Source: Brevundimonas subvibrioides
Lineage (GTDB): Bacteria > Pseudomonadota > Alphaproteobacteria > Caulobacterales > Caulobacteraceae
Length of the DNA stretch: 49,968 nucleotides
Direction: 5' to 3'
Assembly (NCBI RefSeq): GCF_002280785.1
Contig: NZ_NCEQ01000018.1
Span: 1-49,968, forward strand
Position 1 is the first letter of the stretch; every line of letters starts with the position of its first letter. Positions 34,318 through 42,657 of this stretch are shown in pieces. Both the position numbers and the translations under genes were made by a program. A model generated the notes under the pieces. That model did no database searches. It had not been told where the DNA came from and saw only the letters and a list, made by a program, of their open reading frames with translations.

Positions 34318-34830
34318 CTAGCGCGCACAGATCGGAGAGGGGGCGGGCGTGCTTTCTTTGGCGATCCAGCAGGCGCGGTCGCGCGCGTCACGGCGATAGG
34401 TTCCGCCGACCGGCACACGGTCCTCGGGGCCGAAGACCGCAAACAATCCGCCCTCTCCGTCAGAGATCACCATGCGGTAGGCGATGTCGGGCCCGTCCAG
34501 CTGGAAGCTTCCGTCGCCGAACAGGGGGGTGAAGGTGCAGTTCGTTTCCGGGTCGGTCCCGACCTGACAGCGGATCTGTCGGGCGCGGCCGGGTTGGTCC
34601 TCGGCGGAGATCGGGACAGGCGTATAGGCGGCAGTCTGGGCGGGCGGCTTGGCAGAGGTCGGGGCGGGCGGAGCTACGGCAGGCTTGGTGGTGGGCTCCG
34701 GCGCACTCGCCTTGGTCGGGGCGGTCCCGGACGCATCCGCGGTCGGTGCGTCAACTGAGCTCTCGGCCTGGCTGCAGCCAGTGATTGCCAATGCCGCCGT
34801 GCAGGCCGCTGCCAGGATCATCATACGCAT
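34318..34830 (-). CDS. lipoprotein of unknown function
   Basis: 170 residues. Lipobox ITGC, Cys19; long Ala/Pro/Thr linker about 22-85; then a small domain (IRCQVGTDPETNCTFTPLFGDGSFQLDG ends in RDRACWIAKES and PICAR; key residues four cysteines). No family recognised. ATG complement at 34828-34830 follows GGGGAG; the longer open frame upstream is not supported. Convergent with the response regulator, 31 bases apart. Confidence 0.7.
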   Translation of the reverse strand: MRMMILAAACTAALAITGCSQAESSVDAPTADASGTAPTKASAPEPTTKPAVAPPAPTSAKPPAQTAAYTPVPISAEDQPGRARQIRCQVGTDPETNCTFTPLFGDGSFQLDGPDIAYRMVISDGEGGLFAVFGPEDRVPVGGTYRRDARDRACWIAKESTPAPSPICAR

Positions 34831-34923
34831 CGTCTGTTCTCCCCATCCCGAAAGACTGTCGGAGACCACTGTCCCTCAAGCCTGGCCGTGGGTCCAGAGA
34901 CCAGCGCCGGCCGATCGGTTTCG

Positions 34924-35829
34924 TCAGACCCCGAGGATCCAGCCCTCTTCGCCCTCGACCTGGGCGATCAGGGCCTCGTCGGTCCCCTTTTTCGGACCGA
35001 AGGCGGTCGACAGTTCGCCGCGCTCGTCCATCAGGGCGAAGGCCTCGGCCGTGGTGCGGACCTGGGCCTGGTCCTTGAACTCGCCCTCGGCGGCGGTGGT
35101 CGGCCACATCGAGGGCCAGACCTCGGCGACCAGGACCGACAGGGGCTCGACGTCGGCGGCGTCCAGCGCGCGCCAGCCCGTGCCCAGCGGCCAGACGGCG
35201 CCCGATGCGCCCAGGCTTTCCAGCAGACGGCGCACCATCGGAATGCCGACGAGGGTCTGACCGCCGACGGCCCCCGCGCCATGCATCTGCCAGTTCGACT
35301 TGGGCTGCAGCTTGCCCTTGCGTACGGCGTTCTCGGTCGCCCGGTATTCGGGGATGTCGCCTGAGCCTTGCGGCGGCTTGGTCGTGGTCAGCCAGCGCTG
35401 CGCCTGTTTCGCCGGCGCGCCCCACAGAGGCCAGGCCTCGTCGGTCATCAGCCGGTTCATCTTGGCGGCGACCTGGTAGCGGTTGTTGGTGTTGTCGTCC
35501 TTGTCGACGACGTTCGAGGCGATGAATTTCCACATCGCCGTCCAGGCCGGGGTCTCGGTCAAACCGAGGCGCGCGGCCGTGCCGACCGGATAGCCCAGCG
35601 AGAAGTCGAAGCCGACGAACACCCGGTCGCCGCGCTTGCGATGTTCGGCCAGGATCGTCTTCAGCAGGGCCTCGCCCTCGGCCCGCGTCGCGACATTGTG
35701 GGTCTCGGTATAGAGGCGGAAGCGCACGTCGCGCTTGGCCACGCCGATCCAGACCGAGTTCTCGCCCAGCTTCTTGCCTTCGGCGGCAGTCCAGTCGGCT
35801 ATGACATAGGCGTCGAACAGGCGGGCCAC
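34924..35829 (-). CDS. conserved protein, possible RNase H-fold (DUF429-like)
   Basis: 301 residues, cytoplasmic. N-terminus FDAYVIADWTAA and a later FVGFDFSLGYP hold acidic residues in a pattern like RNase H-fold DUF429 proteins (predicted nucleases), but the match is by eye and weak. The middle is basic; the end is acidic. I chose GTG at 35829: AAGGAG lies 7 bases upstream. A TTG five codons earlier would leave it no RBS. Near no functional partner. Confidence 0.6.
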   Translation of the reverse strand: MARLFDAYVIADWTAAEGKKLGENSVWIGVAKRDVRFRLYTETHNVATRAEGEALLKTILAEHRKRGDRVFVGFDFSLGYPVGTAARLGLTETPAWTAMWKFIASNVVDKDDNTNNRYQVAAKMNRLMTDEAWPLWGAPAKQAQRWLTTTKPPQGSGDIPEYRATENAVRKGKLQPKSNWQMHGAGAVGGQTLVGIPMVRRLLESLGASGAVWPLGTGWRALDAADVEPLSVLVAEVWPSMWPTTAAEGEFKDQAQVRTTAEAFALMDERGELSTAFGPKKGTDEALIAQVEGEEGWILGV

Positions 35830-35913
35830 GGCGGGCTCCTTCAAAAGCAGCAGGCGATACAGAGGTGGGCGCTTCTACCCTTCCTCCCGGCGAGGCGGCA
35901 ATGGCGCCGTTTG

Positions 35914-36091
35914 TCTCCTCCCTGTCGCGCAGCGATGGGGAGGTGGCAGCGAGCTCTTCGCGAGCTGACGGAGGGGCTCTTCGTGCACGCAGAAAGAACC
36001 CCTCCCGTCGTCGGGTCGCATGCGACCCTTCCTCCACTCCACTCCGCTGCGAGCCACCTCCCTATTCGCCAGGCGGCGAACAGGGAGGAGA
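35914..36091. repeat. long inverted-repeat element (178 bp)
   Basis: Ends TCTCCTCCCTG (35914-35924) and CAGGGAGGAGA (36081-36091) are inverted copies; within, GGGGAGGTGGC and GCCACCTCCC pair further, giving arms of about 35 imperfect bases. The centre holds a second inner palindrome set (GGGTCGCATGCGACCC). Noncoding on both strands except shadow ORFs. Same style as the 14208 and 16082 elements but a different sequence family. Confidence 0.7.
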
Positions 36092-36096
36092 CAGGA

Positions 36097-36612
36097 CTAG
36101 CCTTTCAGCAGCGCCTCGATGTGCGACAGCCAGCGGCGCCCCAGCCTCATGGCTTCGGGCGGCGACCCGGCGTGGCCCGGGGCCGTGGCGTTCCACAGGG
36201 CCAGTTCGAACTCCGGATAGCGGGCGTCGGCAAACAGCAGCCTCAGGGTCACCAGCTCCGCGTCCGGGGCCATGATGTCCAGTGCCTTGCGCGCTTCGCC
36301 GCGGCGGACGCGCGCCACGACATGGCCGTCGACGATGACCTCGCCGCCCTCGACCTCGTCGAAACTGTAGACCAGCCCGTGCGCCCCGCGATCCCACAGC
36401 ACGGCGATCTGGCCGCCCTCGAAGTCCAGGCCGGCGGCGCGACCTTCGTGCGCGGAGATGGCCTCGGCCTCGGCCATGGCGCCCAGGGATTTCAGCATGG
36501 CCCGACGCAGCCGGCGCTCAGGCTCCATCCACCAGTTCAGCGTCAGGGCGGCAGTGGTCAGGGCGGCGGCGGCCAGCGACACCAGCAGGATGACGCGCAG
36601 CGCCTCGCCCAT
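36097..36612 (-). CDS. membrane-anchored hypothetical protein
   Basis: 171 residues: one N-terminal membrane helix (VILLVSLAAAALTTAALTL, about 8-26) and a soluble domain (RRLRRAMLKSLGAMAEAEAIS, then beta-rich with EGGQIAVLW, GEVIVDGHVVARV). Not recognised. Its start lies just past the xth stop on the same strand (one base between), so it is probably co-transcribed with xth. Confidence 0.7.
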   Translation of the reverse strand: MGEALRVILLVSLAAAALTTAALTLNWWMEPERRLRRAMLKSLGAMAEAEAISAHEGRAAGLDFEGGQIAVLWDRGAHGLVYSFDEVEGGEVIVDGHVVARVRRGEARKALDIMAPDAELVTLRLLFADARYPEFELALWNATAPGHAGSPPEAMRLGRRWLSHIEALLKG

Positions 36613-36613
36613 C

Positions 36614-37408
36614 TCAGTCAGCCAGTTCGATCACGACCGGCACGTGGTCCGACGGCTTGTCCATGTCGCGGGCGTCGCGGTGCGTCTCGACGCCGACGAA
36701 CCGGTCGGCGGCCTGGGGCGACAGCAGGTGGAAGTCGATGCGGATGCCGTGGTCGCGCTGCCAGGCGCCGGCCTGATAGTCCCAGAAGGTGTAGGTCCCC
36801 GGCGGCTGGCGGCCCAGCTCCCCGGCCTCATAGAGGCCCAGTCCCTTCAGCGCCCGGAAGGCGGCGCGGCTCTCAGGCTGGAACAGGGCGTCATTGACCC
36901 AGGCGGACGGGTTCCTGGCGTCCTCGGGCAGGGGAATGACATTGTAGTCGCCGCACAGGGTGAAGGCCTCTTCCTGCGCCAGCAGGTCCCGCGCATGGGC
37001 GTTCAGCCGCGCCATCCAGCGCATCTTGAAATCGAACTTCTCTGTCCCGATCGGATTGCCGTTGGGCAGGTAGATCCCGCCGACGCGGACGGGGCGGGGC
37101 GCCTCGATCACCGCCTCGATGTATCGGGCCTGATCCTCCGCATCCTCGGTCAGCAGATCCTGGCCGGGCAGGCCGCGCCGGACGTCCGAGACAGGGTATT
37201 TCGAAAGCAGGGCGACGCCGTTGTAGGATTTCTGGCCGTGGACCTCGACATTGTAGCCCAGGCTCTCGAACGGCTCCCTCGGGAACTTGTCGTCGACGGT
37301 CTTGATCTCCTGGAAACAGACCACGTCAGGCTGGGCCGCCTCCAGCCATGCGAGCACGGTGGGCAGGCGGGCGTTGACCGAGTTCACGTTCCAGGTGGCG
37401 ATGCGCAT
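36614..37408 (-). CDS. xth: exodeoxyribonuclease III
   Basis: 264 residues, AP endonuclease/3'-5' exonuclease of base excision repair (EEP superfamily). Seen: RIATWNVNSVNAR, VVCFQEIK, GDYNVIP, IRIDFHLLS and the closing SDHVPVVIEL, with the Asp/Asn/His catalytic set. Length standard. ATG complement at 37406-37408; the reading frame runs upstream into the next gene without support. Confidence 0.95.
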   Translation of the reverse strand: MRIATWNVNSVNARLPTVLAWLEAAQPDVVCFQEIKTVDDKFPREPFESLGYNVEVHGQKSYNGVALLSKYPVSDVRRGLPGQDLLTEDAEDQARYIEAVIEAPRPVRVGGIYLPNGNPIGTEKFDFKMRWMARLNAHARDLLAQEEAFTLCGDYNVIPLPEDARNPSAWVNDALFQPESRAAFRALKGLGLYEAGELGRQPPGTYTFWDYQAGAWQRDHGIRIDFHLLSPQAADRFVGVETHRDARDMDKPSDHVPVVIELAD

Positions 37409-37464
37409 CGCCGGGACGCTAGGCGGCGTCGCCTCACCGAGCAAGCGCCGGAACGTCGTCTCTG

Positions 37465-38385
37465 TTAAGCGGCCGGCGCCGCCGCGACCGTGGTCAGGCG
37501 GCAGCCGCCGGCGATCCGCTGGGCGACCTCGCAGAGGAAGACCTGACGCACGACATGCTCTGGGGTGAAGCGCACGATGATTCCGTTCCCGGCGCCGCAC
37601 CGGGCCTCGTACAGGGTGTCGCCCGCGCTGGCCCCGATGTAGCGGGCCTGCACAACATCGCAGGCCGAGGCCTCGCTGCCCGCCAGTCGCGCCTTCAGCG
37701 TTGCGGCCTGTTCCTCGGCGGTCGAGAAGCGGCACGTCGAGTTCTGGGTCGCGATGACCGCGCATTCGGTCCTGGTCCAGCCCGCTGCGGCCTTCTCGAT
37801 CCGGTAGCCGTCCAGGCCATCGCAGCCGACCTCGTAGATCAGGGTGTTGTCGCTGGTGCGGCCGATCGAGGCGCCCTGGTCGACGGTGCAGGCGATTCCG
37901 GCCTCGGCGGCGTAGGCGCCGATAACGCGGGCGATCTCGGTATTGCGGGGGATCACGCACTGGGCGCCCACGTCGGCGTTGGGATTGGCGGCGCGATCCG
38001 CCTCCGCCTGCCCGGCCAGCAGGACGCAGTCGCGGGCCTCCGGCGGGAGGGAGTTGACGAAGATATAGCCCGGTCCTGAGGCGCAGGCGGCCTCGTAGGT
38101 GATGCGCTGCTGGTTGGTGGTCTGGCCGATCACATTGGCCTCGACGACCTGGCAGGCCGTTCCGGCGGCATTGGCGATGCGCTGCGCGGCTGCGGCGGCG
38201 GCGGGGCCGGAGGTCGCCAGGGGCGGGGGCGCCCGGTTGGCGCCCTCGGGGGCCGGCGTCGCGCCCGGATCCTGCGGCATGCCCTGGCCGCCCATATCCT
38301 GGGCGGCGGCGGGAAGGGCGGGCAGGGCCGAAAGGGCGACCGCAAGGACCGCTCCGAAGGCTGCAATGTGGGAATATTTGAACAC
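37465..38385 (-). CDS. secreted four-cysteine-repeat protein, tandem paralogue 1
   Basis: 306 residues. Signal peptide ending PAAAQ, Pro-rich linker, then three tandem units of about 60-85 residues. Each unit follows the pattern C-x-V-x5-(I/L)G ... Y-E-x2-C-x2-G-x-G ... C-x-(10-12)-C: first CQVVEANVIG, second CTVDQGASIG, third CDVVQARYIG. That gives 12 conserved cysteines, likely six disulfides. No known family. GTG at 38385 is chosen: it matches the GTGTTC starts of both paralogues, and AGGAG lies 8 bases before; GTG at 38391 is the alternative. Promoter-like CTTGACC lies 51 bases upstream. Confidence 0.8.
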   Translation of the reverse strand: MFKYSHIAAFGAVLAVALSALPALPAAAQDMGGQGMPQDPGATPAPEGANRAPPPLATSGPAAAAAAQRIANAAGTACQVVEANVIGQTTNQQRITYEAACASGPGYIFVNSLPPEARDCVLLAGQAEADRAANPNADVGAQCVIPRNTEIARVIGAYAAEAGIACTVDQGASIGRTSDNTLIYEVGCDGLDGYRIEKAAAGWTRTECAVIATQNSTCRFSTAEEQAATLKARLAGSEASACDVVQARYIGASAGDTLYEARCGAGNGIIVRFTPEHVVRQVFLCEVAQRIAGGCRLTTVAAAPAA

Positions 38386-38435
38386 GGTCACGGCTCCTGA
38401 TCGACAGAAGGAGCGTGAAGCGGACCGAGCGGGTC

Positions 38436-38442
38436 GGTCAAG
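38436..38442 (-). promoter_or_regulatory. CTTGACC promoter element, paralogue 1
   Basis: CTTGACC (complement of 38436-38442), 51 bases before the GTG. The same element lies at 50 and 52 bases before the other two paralogues. Confidence 0.5.
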
Positions 38443-38499
38443 CCTTCTATGCCAGAATCCGACCCGGCGAGCCGCATGCCCGCCGGGTCGGTCCTTCGG

Positions 38500-39471
38500 C
38501 TACTGTTCCGTCGCCGGATCGGCCGCGGCCGGAGCTTCGGGCACGACGGTCAGACGGCAGCCGCCGCCGATCCGCTGGGCGGTCTCGCAGGGGTAGACCT
38601 GCTGAACGGCGAAGGCCGGGTTGAAGCGGACAATGACGCCGTTGCCGGCGGCGCATTTGGCTTCATAGAAGGCGCCGTTGGCGTTGGCCCCCATGTAGCG
38701 CCCCTCGGTCACGTCGCAGGCTGCGGCCTCACTGCCGGCCAGGCGCGTCCTGAAGGTGGCGACCGCTTCGGCGGGCGTGGTGTAGCGGCACGTCGCGTTC
38801 TGCGTCGAGATCACCGAGCATTCCGTCGTCGTCCAGCCGGTCGCGGCCTTCTCGATCCAGTAGCCGTCCGAGCCGTTGCAGCCGATCTCGTAGATCAGAT
38901 TGCCCTCGCTCGACTTGCCGATCGATGCGCCCTGATCGACGGAGCAGGCGATGCCGGCCTCGCGCGCATAGGCCGCAACGACCCGCACGACGTCTGTGTT
39001 CTGGGGGATGGCGCACTGGGTGCCGACGTCGACGAGCGGGTCGCGGGCGCGGTCGATCTCGGCCTGTCCGGCCAGAAGGACGCAGTCTACGGCCTGGGGC
39101 GGAGCCGAGCCGATCAGGATGAAGCCCGGACCGGTGGCGCAGGCCGCTTCATAGGTCGCCGCCTGTTCGGCGGTCAGACCGAGCAGGTTGGCCTGGGTCA
39201 CCTGGCAGGCGACGCCGGCGGCGGTGGCGATCTGCTGGGCGGCCGCGGCAGTCTCTTCGGGGGTCGGGGCGGCCGGGGCTTCCTGCTGCCGTTGTTGACG
39301 CGGCGTGCGCGTCGGCGTCACACGCGCGGTCGGCGCCGTGATGACCGGCTCGGTCGGCGCGGAGCCGAAGCCGGTGCCCCTGTCGTTCGGGTCCTGGGCC
39401 GAGGCGGGCGATGCGATCGCCACGACCATCAGTGCAGCGCCGCCGATGGCGGCCAAGGTTTTCATGAACAC
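38500..39471 (-). CDS. secreted four-cysteine-repeat protein, tandem paralogue 2
   Basis: 323 residues, signal peptide (FMKTLAAIGGAALMVVAIASPASA), then a linker rich in Thr/Arg/Gln and three four-cysteine units beginning CQVTQANLLG, CSVDQGASIG and CDVTEGRYMG. Start GTG at 39471 with GGGAG six bases before; ATG two codons later is the alternative. Closest relative is paralogue 3, which shares the signal peptide and the whole upstream region. A GC hairpin (GACCCGGCG/CGCCGGGTC) after the stop may end it. Confidence 0.82.
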   Translation of the reverse strand: MFMKTLAAIGGAALMVVAIASPASAQDPNDRGTGFGSAPTEPVITAPTARVTPTRTPRQQRQQEAPAAPTPEETAAAAQQIATAAGVACQVTQANLLGLTAEQAATYEAACATGPGFILIGSAPPQAVDCVLLAGQAEIDRARDPLVDVGTQCAIPQNTDVVRVVAAYAREAGIACSVDQGASIGKSSEGNLIYEIGCNGSDGYWIEKAATGWTTTECSVISTQNATCRYTTPAEAVATFRTRLAGSEAAACDVTEGRYMGANANGAFYEAKCAAGNGVIVRFNPAFAVQQVYPCETAQRIGGGCRLTVVPEAPAAADPATEQ

Positions 39472-39520
39472 GGCGGTCTCCCTGAACTGTCCCGACAGCC
39501 TTGGCGGGCCATCGGGACGA

Positions 39521-39527
39521 GGTCAAG
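39521..39527 (-). promoter_or_regulatory. CTTGACC promoter element, paralogue 2
   Basis: CTTGACC (complement of 39521-39527), 50 bases before the GTG; the following block (GGCCCGCCAAGGCTG) is also found at paralogue 3. Confidence 0.5.
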
Positions 39528-39564
39528 GCGGACCCGCCCGGGGGGCGGGCTCCAGTGCTGGCCT

Positions 39565-40539
39565 CTAGGGCTGGGTCGTCGGGGCGGCGGCCGGGGCTTC
39601 AGGCACGATGGTCAGACGGCAGCCGCCGCCGATGCGCTGGGCGGTCTCGCAGGGATAGACCTGCTGCACGGCGTACTGCGGGTCGAAACGCACGATCACG
39701 CCGTTGCCGGCGCTGCATTTGGCTTCCCAGAAGGCGCCGTTGGCGTTCGCGCCCATGTAGCGGCCCTCGGTCAGGTCGCAGGACGCGGCCTCACTGCCGG
39801 CCAGACGCGTCTTGAACGTCGCGACCAGTTCCGCAGCGGTGGAGTAGCGGCAGACCGCGTTCTGGGTGGTGACGATCGCGCATTCCGAGACCTTCCAGTC
39901 CGTGCCGACCTTTTCCAGCCAGTAGCCGTCGACGCCGTTGCAGCCGACCTCATAGATCAGATTGCCTTCACTCGACTTGCCGATGGAGGCGGCCTGGTCG
40001 ACGGCACAGGCGATGCCGGCCTCGCTCGCATAGGCCGAGATGACGCGGACGACGTCGAGGTTCTGGGGGATGACGCACTGGGTGCCCACATCGGCGAGCG
40101 GGTCACGGGCGCGGTCGATCTCGGCCTGGCCGGCCAGCAGGACGCAGTCGACGGCCAGGGGCGGGGCAGAGGCCATCAGAATATAGCCGGGGCCGGTGGC
40201 GCAGACGGCCTCGTAGGATCTGGCGCCGTCCGGGGCGAGGCCGAGGAAATTGGCCTGGCTGACCTGACAGGCGACCGATGCCGATGTCGCGATCGCCTGG
40301 GCGGCCGCGATATTTTCTTCCGGTGTCGGCGGGGCCGGGGCCCGCTGGCGTTCCTGGCGTTCCTGGCGCGGCGTCCGGGTCGGAGTCGTGCGGGCCGCCG
40401 GAGCGGTTGGGGTCGTCTCGGGGTTGGCCGCGCCATAGCCCGAGCCCGTATTGTTCGGCTCCTGGGCCGAGGCGGGCGAAACGAGCGCCATCGCCATCAT
40501 CGCGGCGCCGCTGATGGCCGCCAGGGTTTTCATGAACAC
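39565..40539 (-). CDS. secreted four-cysteine-repeat protein, tandem paralogue 3
   Basis: 324 residues. Signal peptide (FMKTLAAISGAAMMAMALVSPASA), linker with PTRTPRQERQERQ, then three four-cysteine units beginning CQVSQANFLG, CAVDQAASIG and CDLTEGRYMG, each followed by a Y/W-E-x2-C motif. GTG at 40539 has AAGGAG 7 bases upstream; ATG two codons later is possible. The most upstream of the three; shares its 5' region with paralogue 2, so the duplication included the promoter. Confidence 0.82.
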   Translation of the reverse strand: MFMKTLAAISGAAMMAMALVSPASAQEPNNTGSGYGAANPETTPTAPAARTTPTRTPRQERQERQRAPAPPTPEENIAAAQAIATSASVACQVSQANFLGLAPDGARSYEAVCATGPGYILMASAPPLAVDCVLLAGQAEIDRARDPLADVGTQCVIPQNLDVVRVISAYASEAGIACAVDQAASIGKSSEGNLIYEVGCNGVDGYWLEKVGTDWKVSECAIVTTQNAVCRYSTAAELVATFKTRLAGSEAASCDLTEGRYMGANANGAFWEAKCSAGNGVIVRFDPQYAVQQVYPCETAQRIGGGCRLTIVPEAPAAAPTTQP

Positions 40540-40590
40540 GGATACTCTCCTTGAAACTTGTCCTGAAGCCTTGGCGAGCCGTTGTGATGA

Positions 40591-40597
40591 GGTCAAG
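40591..40597 (-). promoter_or_regulatory. CTTGACC promoter element, paralogue 3
   Basis: CTTGACC (complement of 40591-40597), 52 bases before the GTG, followed by the block GGCTCGCCAAGGCTT shared with paralogue 2. Resembles the TTGACG -35 of alphaproteobacterial housekeeping promoters. Confidence 0.5.
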
Positions 40598-40661
40598 ACC
40601 GGGCGCTGGACGCGCGTATCCTCCCCGGCCTATGGTCGGCGCGTTGCGATTGGAGACTGAC

Positions 40662-41756
40662 TTGGCGGACGGCGTGATCACGAGCGAAGGCGAGGCCGAG
40701 ACGGGCGGCGACGGCCTGCGCGGCCTGACCTATCCGCTCGGCCCCCCTCCGGCGCCCGGCGAGGCGATCCAGGCGGCGCCCGGCGTGCTGTGGCTGCGCC
40801 TGCCGCTGCCGATGCAGCTCAATCACATCAACGTCTATGCGATCGAGGACGGGGACGGCTGGGCCGTCGTCGACACCGGCATCCGAACACCGGACTCCAT
40901 CGCGGGCTGGGAGGCGGCGTTGACCGGGCCGCTGGCGGGCAAGCCGATCACGCGGGTCATCTGCACCCATATGCACCCGGACCATATCGGCCTGGCCGGC
41001 TGGCTGTGCGAGCGGTTCGACGCCCCCCTGCTGATGACCCAGCTGGAATATGTCACCGGCCGGATGCTGTCCGCCGAAACCGGTACGGCGCCCGAGGCGG
41101 GCGCGATCTTCTGGCGCGCCGGCGGCTGGAGTGAGCCGCAGATCGAGCGCTACCGCCAGTCCTACGGCATGTTCGCCAAGGGCATGACGGCCATGCCGGC
41201 CGGCTATCAGCGGATCCGGGAGGGCCAGGTCCTGTCGATCGGCGGCGAGGACTGGACCATCGTGATCGGCAACGGTCACAGCCCCGAGCACGCCTGCCTT
41301 TGGCGCAAGTCGGATGACATCTTCATCTCGGGTGACCAGATCCTGCCGCGCATCTCGTCGAACATCTCCGTCTGGCCGACCGAGCCCCTGTCCGATCCGT
41401 TGGATGACTGGATGACCTCGCTGGACCGGCTCGGCGATCTCCTGCCGGCTGATCTGCTCGTCCTGCCTGGCCACGGCGAGCCCTTCACCGGCGTCCTGCC
41501 GCGCATCGAGGCCTTGAAGCGCGGTCACGCCGTCGCGTTGAAACGGCTGGAGCGGACGCTGCGCGAGCCGAAGCGGGCCGTCGACGTCTTCGCCTCCCTG
41601 TTCGCCCGCCCGGTCGGCGACGGCATTCTGGGCATGGCCACGGGCGAGGCCATCGCCCATCTCAACTATCTGGCCGGTCAGGGCCGCGCGCGCCGCGAAC
41701 GCGACGCCGACGGCGTGGACTGGTGGAGCCTCACAGCAACGAAAGACCCCGCATGA
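40662..41756 (+). CDS. MBL-fold metallo-hydrolase
   Basis: 364 residues. The metal-binding THMHPDHIG motif, plus GHSPEHACLW, FISGDQILP and LPGHGEPF, places it in the glyoxalase II/LACTB2-like MBL group; the substrate is unknown. The start is uncertain: TTG at 40662 has GGAGAC just before it, while ATG at 40632 has no RBS; both give the same core. It overlaps the enoyl-CoA hydratase start by four bases (ATGA), so the two are coupled, which suggests a thioesterase-like or acyl-CoA role. Confidence 0.87.
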   Translation: MADGVITSEGEAETGGDGLRGLTYPLGPPPAPGEAIQAAPGVLWLRLPLPMQLNHINVYAIEDGDGWAVVDTGIRTPDSIAGWEAALTGPLAGKPITRVICTHMHPDHIGLAGWLCERFDAPLLMTQLEYVTGRMLSAETGTAPEAGAIFWRAGGWSEPQIERYRQSYGMFAKGMTAMPAGYQRIREGQVLSIGGEDWTIVIGNGHSPEHACLWRKSDDIFISGDQILPRISSNISVWPTEPLSDPLDDWMTSLDRLGDLLPADLLVLPGHGEPFTGVLPRIEALKRGHAVALKRLERTLREPKRAVDVFASLFARPVGDGILGMATGEAIAHLNYLAGQGRARRERDADGVDWWSLTATKDPA

Positions 41757-42535
41757 GCGACCCCGTCCGCCCCCCCGTCAGCGTTGACCTGTCCAACGGC
41801 GTCCTGACCGTCACCTTCGCCCGCGCGGAGAAGAAGAACGCCATCACCCAGGCGATGTACGCCCTGCTGGCCGAAGCGACGAACCGCGCCCGCACCGACG
41901 ACGCCGTCCGCGTCCTGCTGTTCAAGGCCGAGGGCGACAGCTTCTCCGCCGGCAACGACATCGCCGACTTCATCGCCATCGGGGCCCAGGGCGGCGGCGG
42001 ACAGATCGTCGATGCCCCCGTCTTCCAGTTCCTCAAGGCCCTGGCCGAGATGGACAAGCCAGTGATCGCGGCGGTGCGCGGTCGCGCCGTGGGCATCGGC
42101 CTGACCCTTCTGCTCCATTGCGACATGGTCGTCGTGGCCGAGGACGCGCTTCTGTCCGCGCCCTTCATCAACCTGGCGCTGGCGCCCGAGGCGGGCTCGT
42201 CCCTGCTCCTGCCGCTGGCCATCGGCCATCAACGCGCGTTCGAGATTTTCGCCCTGGGCGAGCCGATCGACGGGCGTACGGCCCTGGCCTGGGGCCTCGC
42301 CAGCCGCGCCGTCCCCGCCGCCGAGGTCGATGCCGTCGCCGACGGCCTGGCCGCCAAACTCGTCGCCCGCGCGCCCAACTCCCTGCGCAAGACCAAGCGC
42401 CTGATGCGCGACGCCGAGGCCTTGTGGACCCTGATGCAGCGCGAGGGCGAAGCCTTCGGCTCCCAGATGTCCAGCCCCGAGGCCATGGAGGCCTTCATGG
42501 CCTTCACCCAGAAGCGGGCGCCGGTGTTTTCCTAG
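41753..42535 (+). CDS. enoyl-CoA hydratase/isomerase family protein
   Basis: 260 residues, crotonase fold. Oxyanion-hole segments AGNDIADF and RGRAVGIGLTLLLHCD, and LALAPEAGSSLLLP with a catalytic Glu. Hydrates or isomerises acyl-CoA; exact substrate not clear. ATG at 41753 overlaps the MBL gene stop. Followed by a CGTCATCC palindrome. Confidence 0.88.
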   Translation: MSDPVRPPVSVDLSNGVLTVTFARAEKKNAITQAMYALLAEATNRARTDDAVRVLLFKAEGDSFSAGNDIADFIAIGAQGGGGQIVDAPVFQFLKALAEMDKPVIAAVRGRAVGIGLTLLLHCDMVVVAEDALLSAPFINLALAPEAGSSLLLPLAIGHQRAFEIFALGEPIDGRTALAWGLASRAVPAAEVDAVADGLAAKLVARAPNSLRKTKRLMRDAEALWTLMQREGEAFGSQMSSPEAMEAFMAFTQKRAPVFS

Positions 42536-42555
42536 GCGATCCCGCTTCCCATCCC

Positions 42556-42607
42556 TTCGTCATCCTCCGGCAAGCCGCTCTTGCGGCGCAGACCGGGGGA
42601 TGACGAA
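42556..42607. repeat. CGTCATCC palindromic element, copy before GNAT
   Basis: Ends TTCGTCATCCTCCGG and CCGGGGGATGACGAA are inverted. Its reverse complement matches the element at 43159-43203, so the GNAT gene stands between two inverted copies. Confidence 0.7.
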
Positions 42608-42657
42608 AGAACGGGGTGCCTTGATCCCGCCCCCCATTGCCCCTAAGCGCCCGCGCC

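Noticed and set aside
38449..40554. 701-codon rightward open frame
   Set aside because: Exact antisense of two repeat-protein genes; the codon bias supports the other strand.
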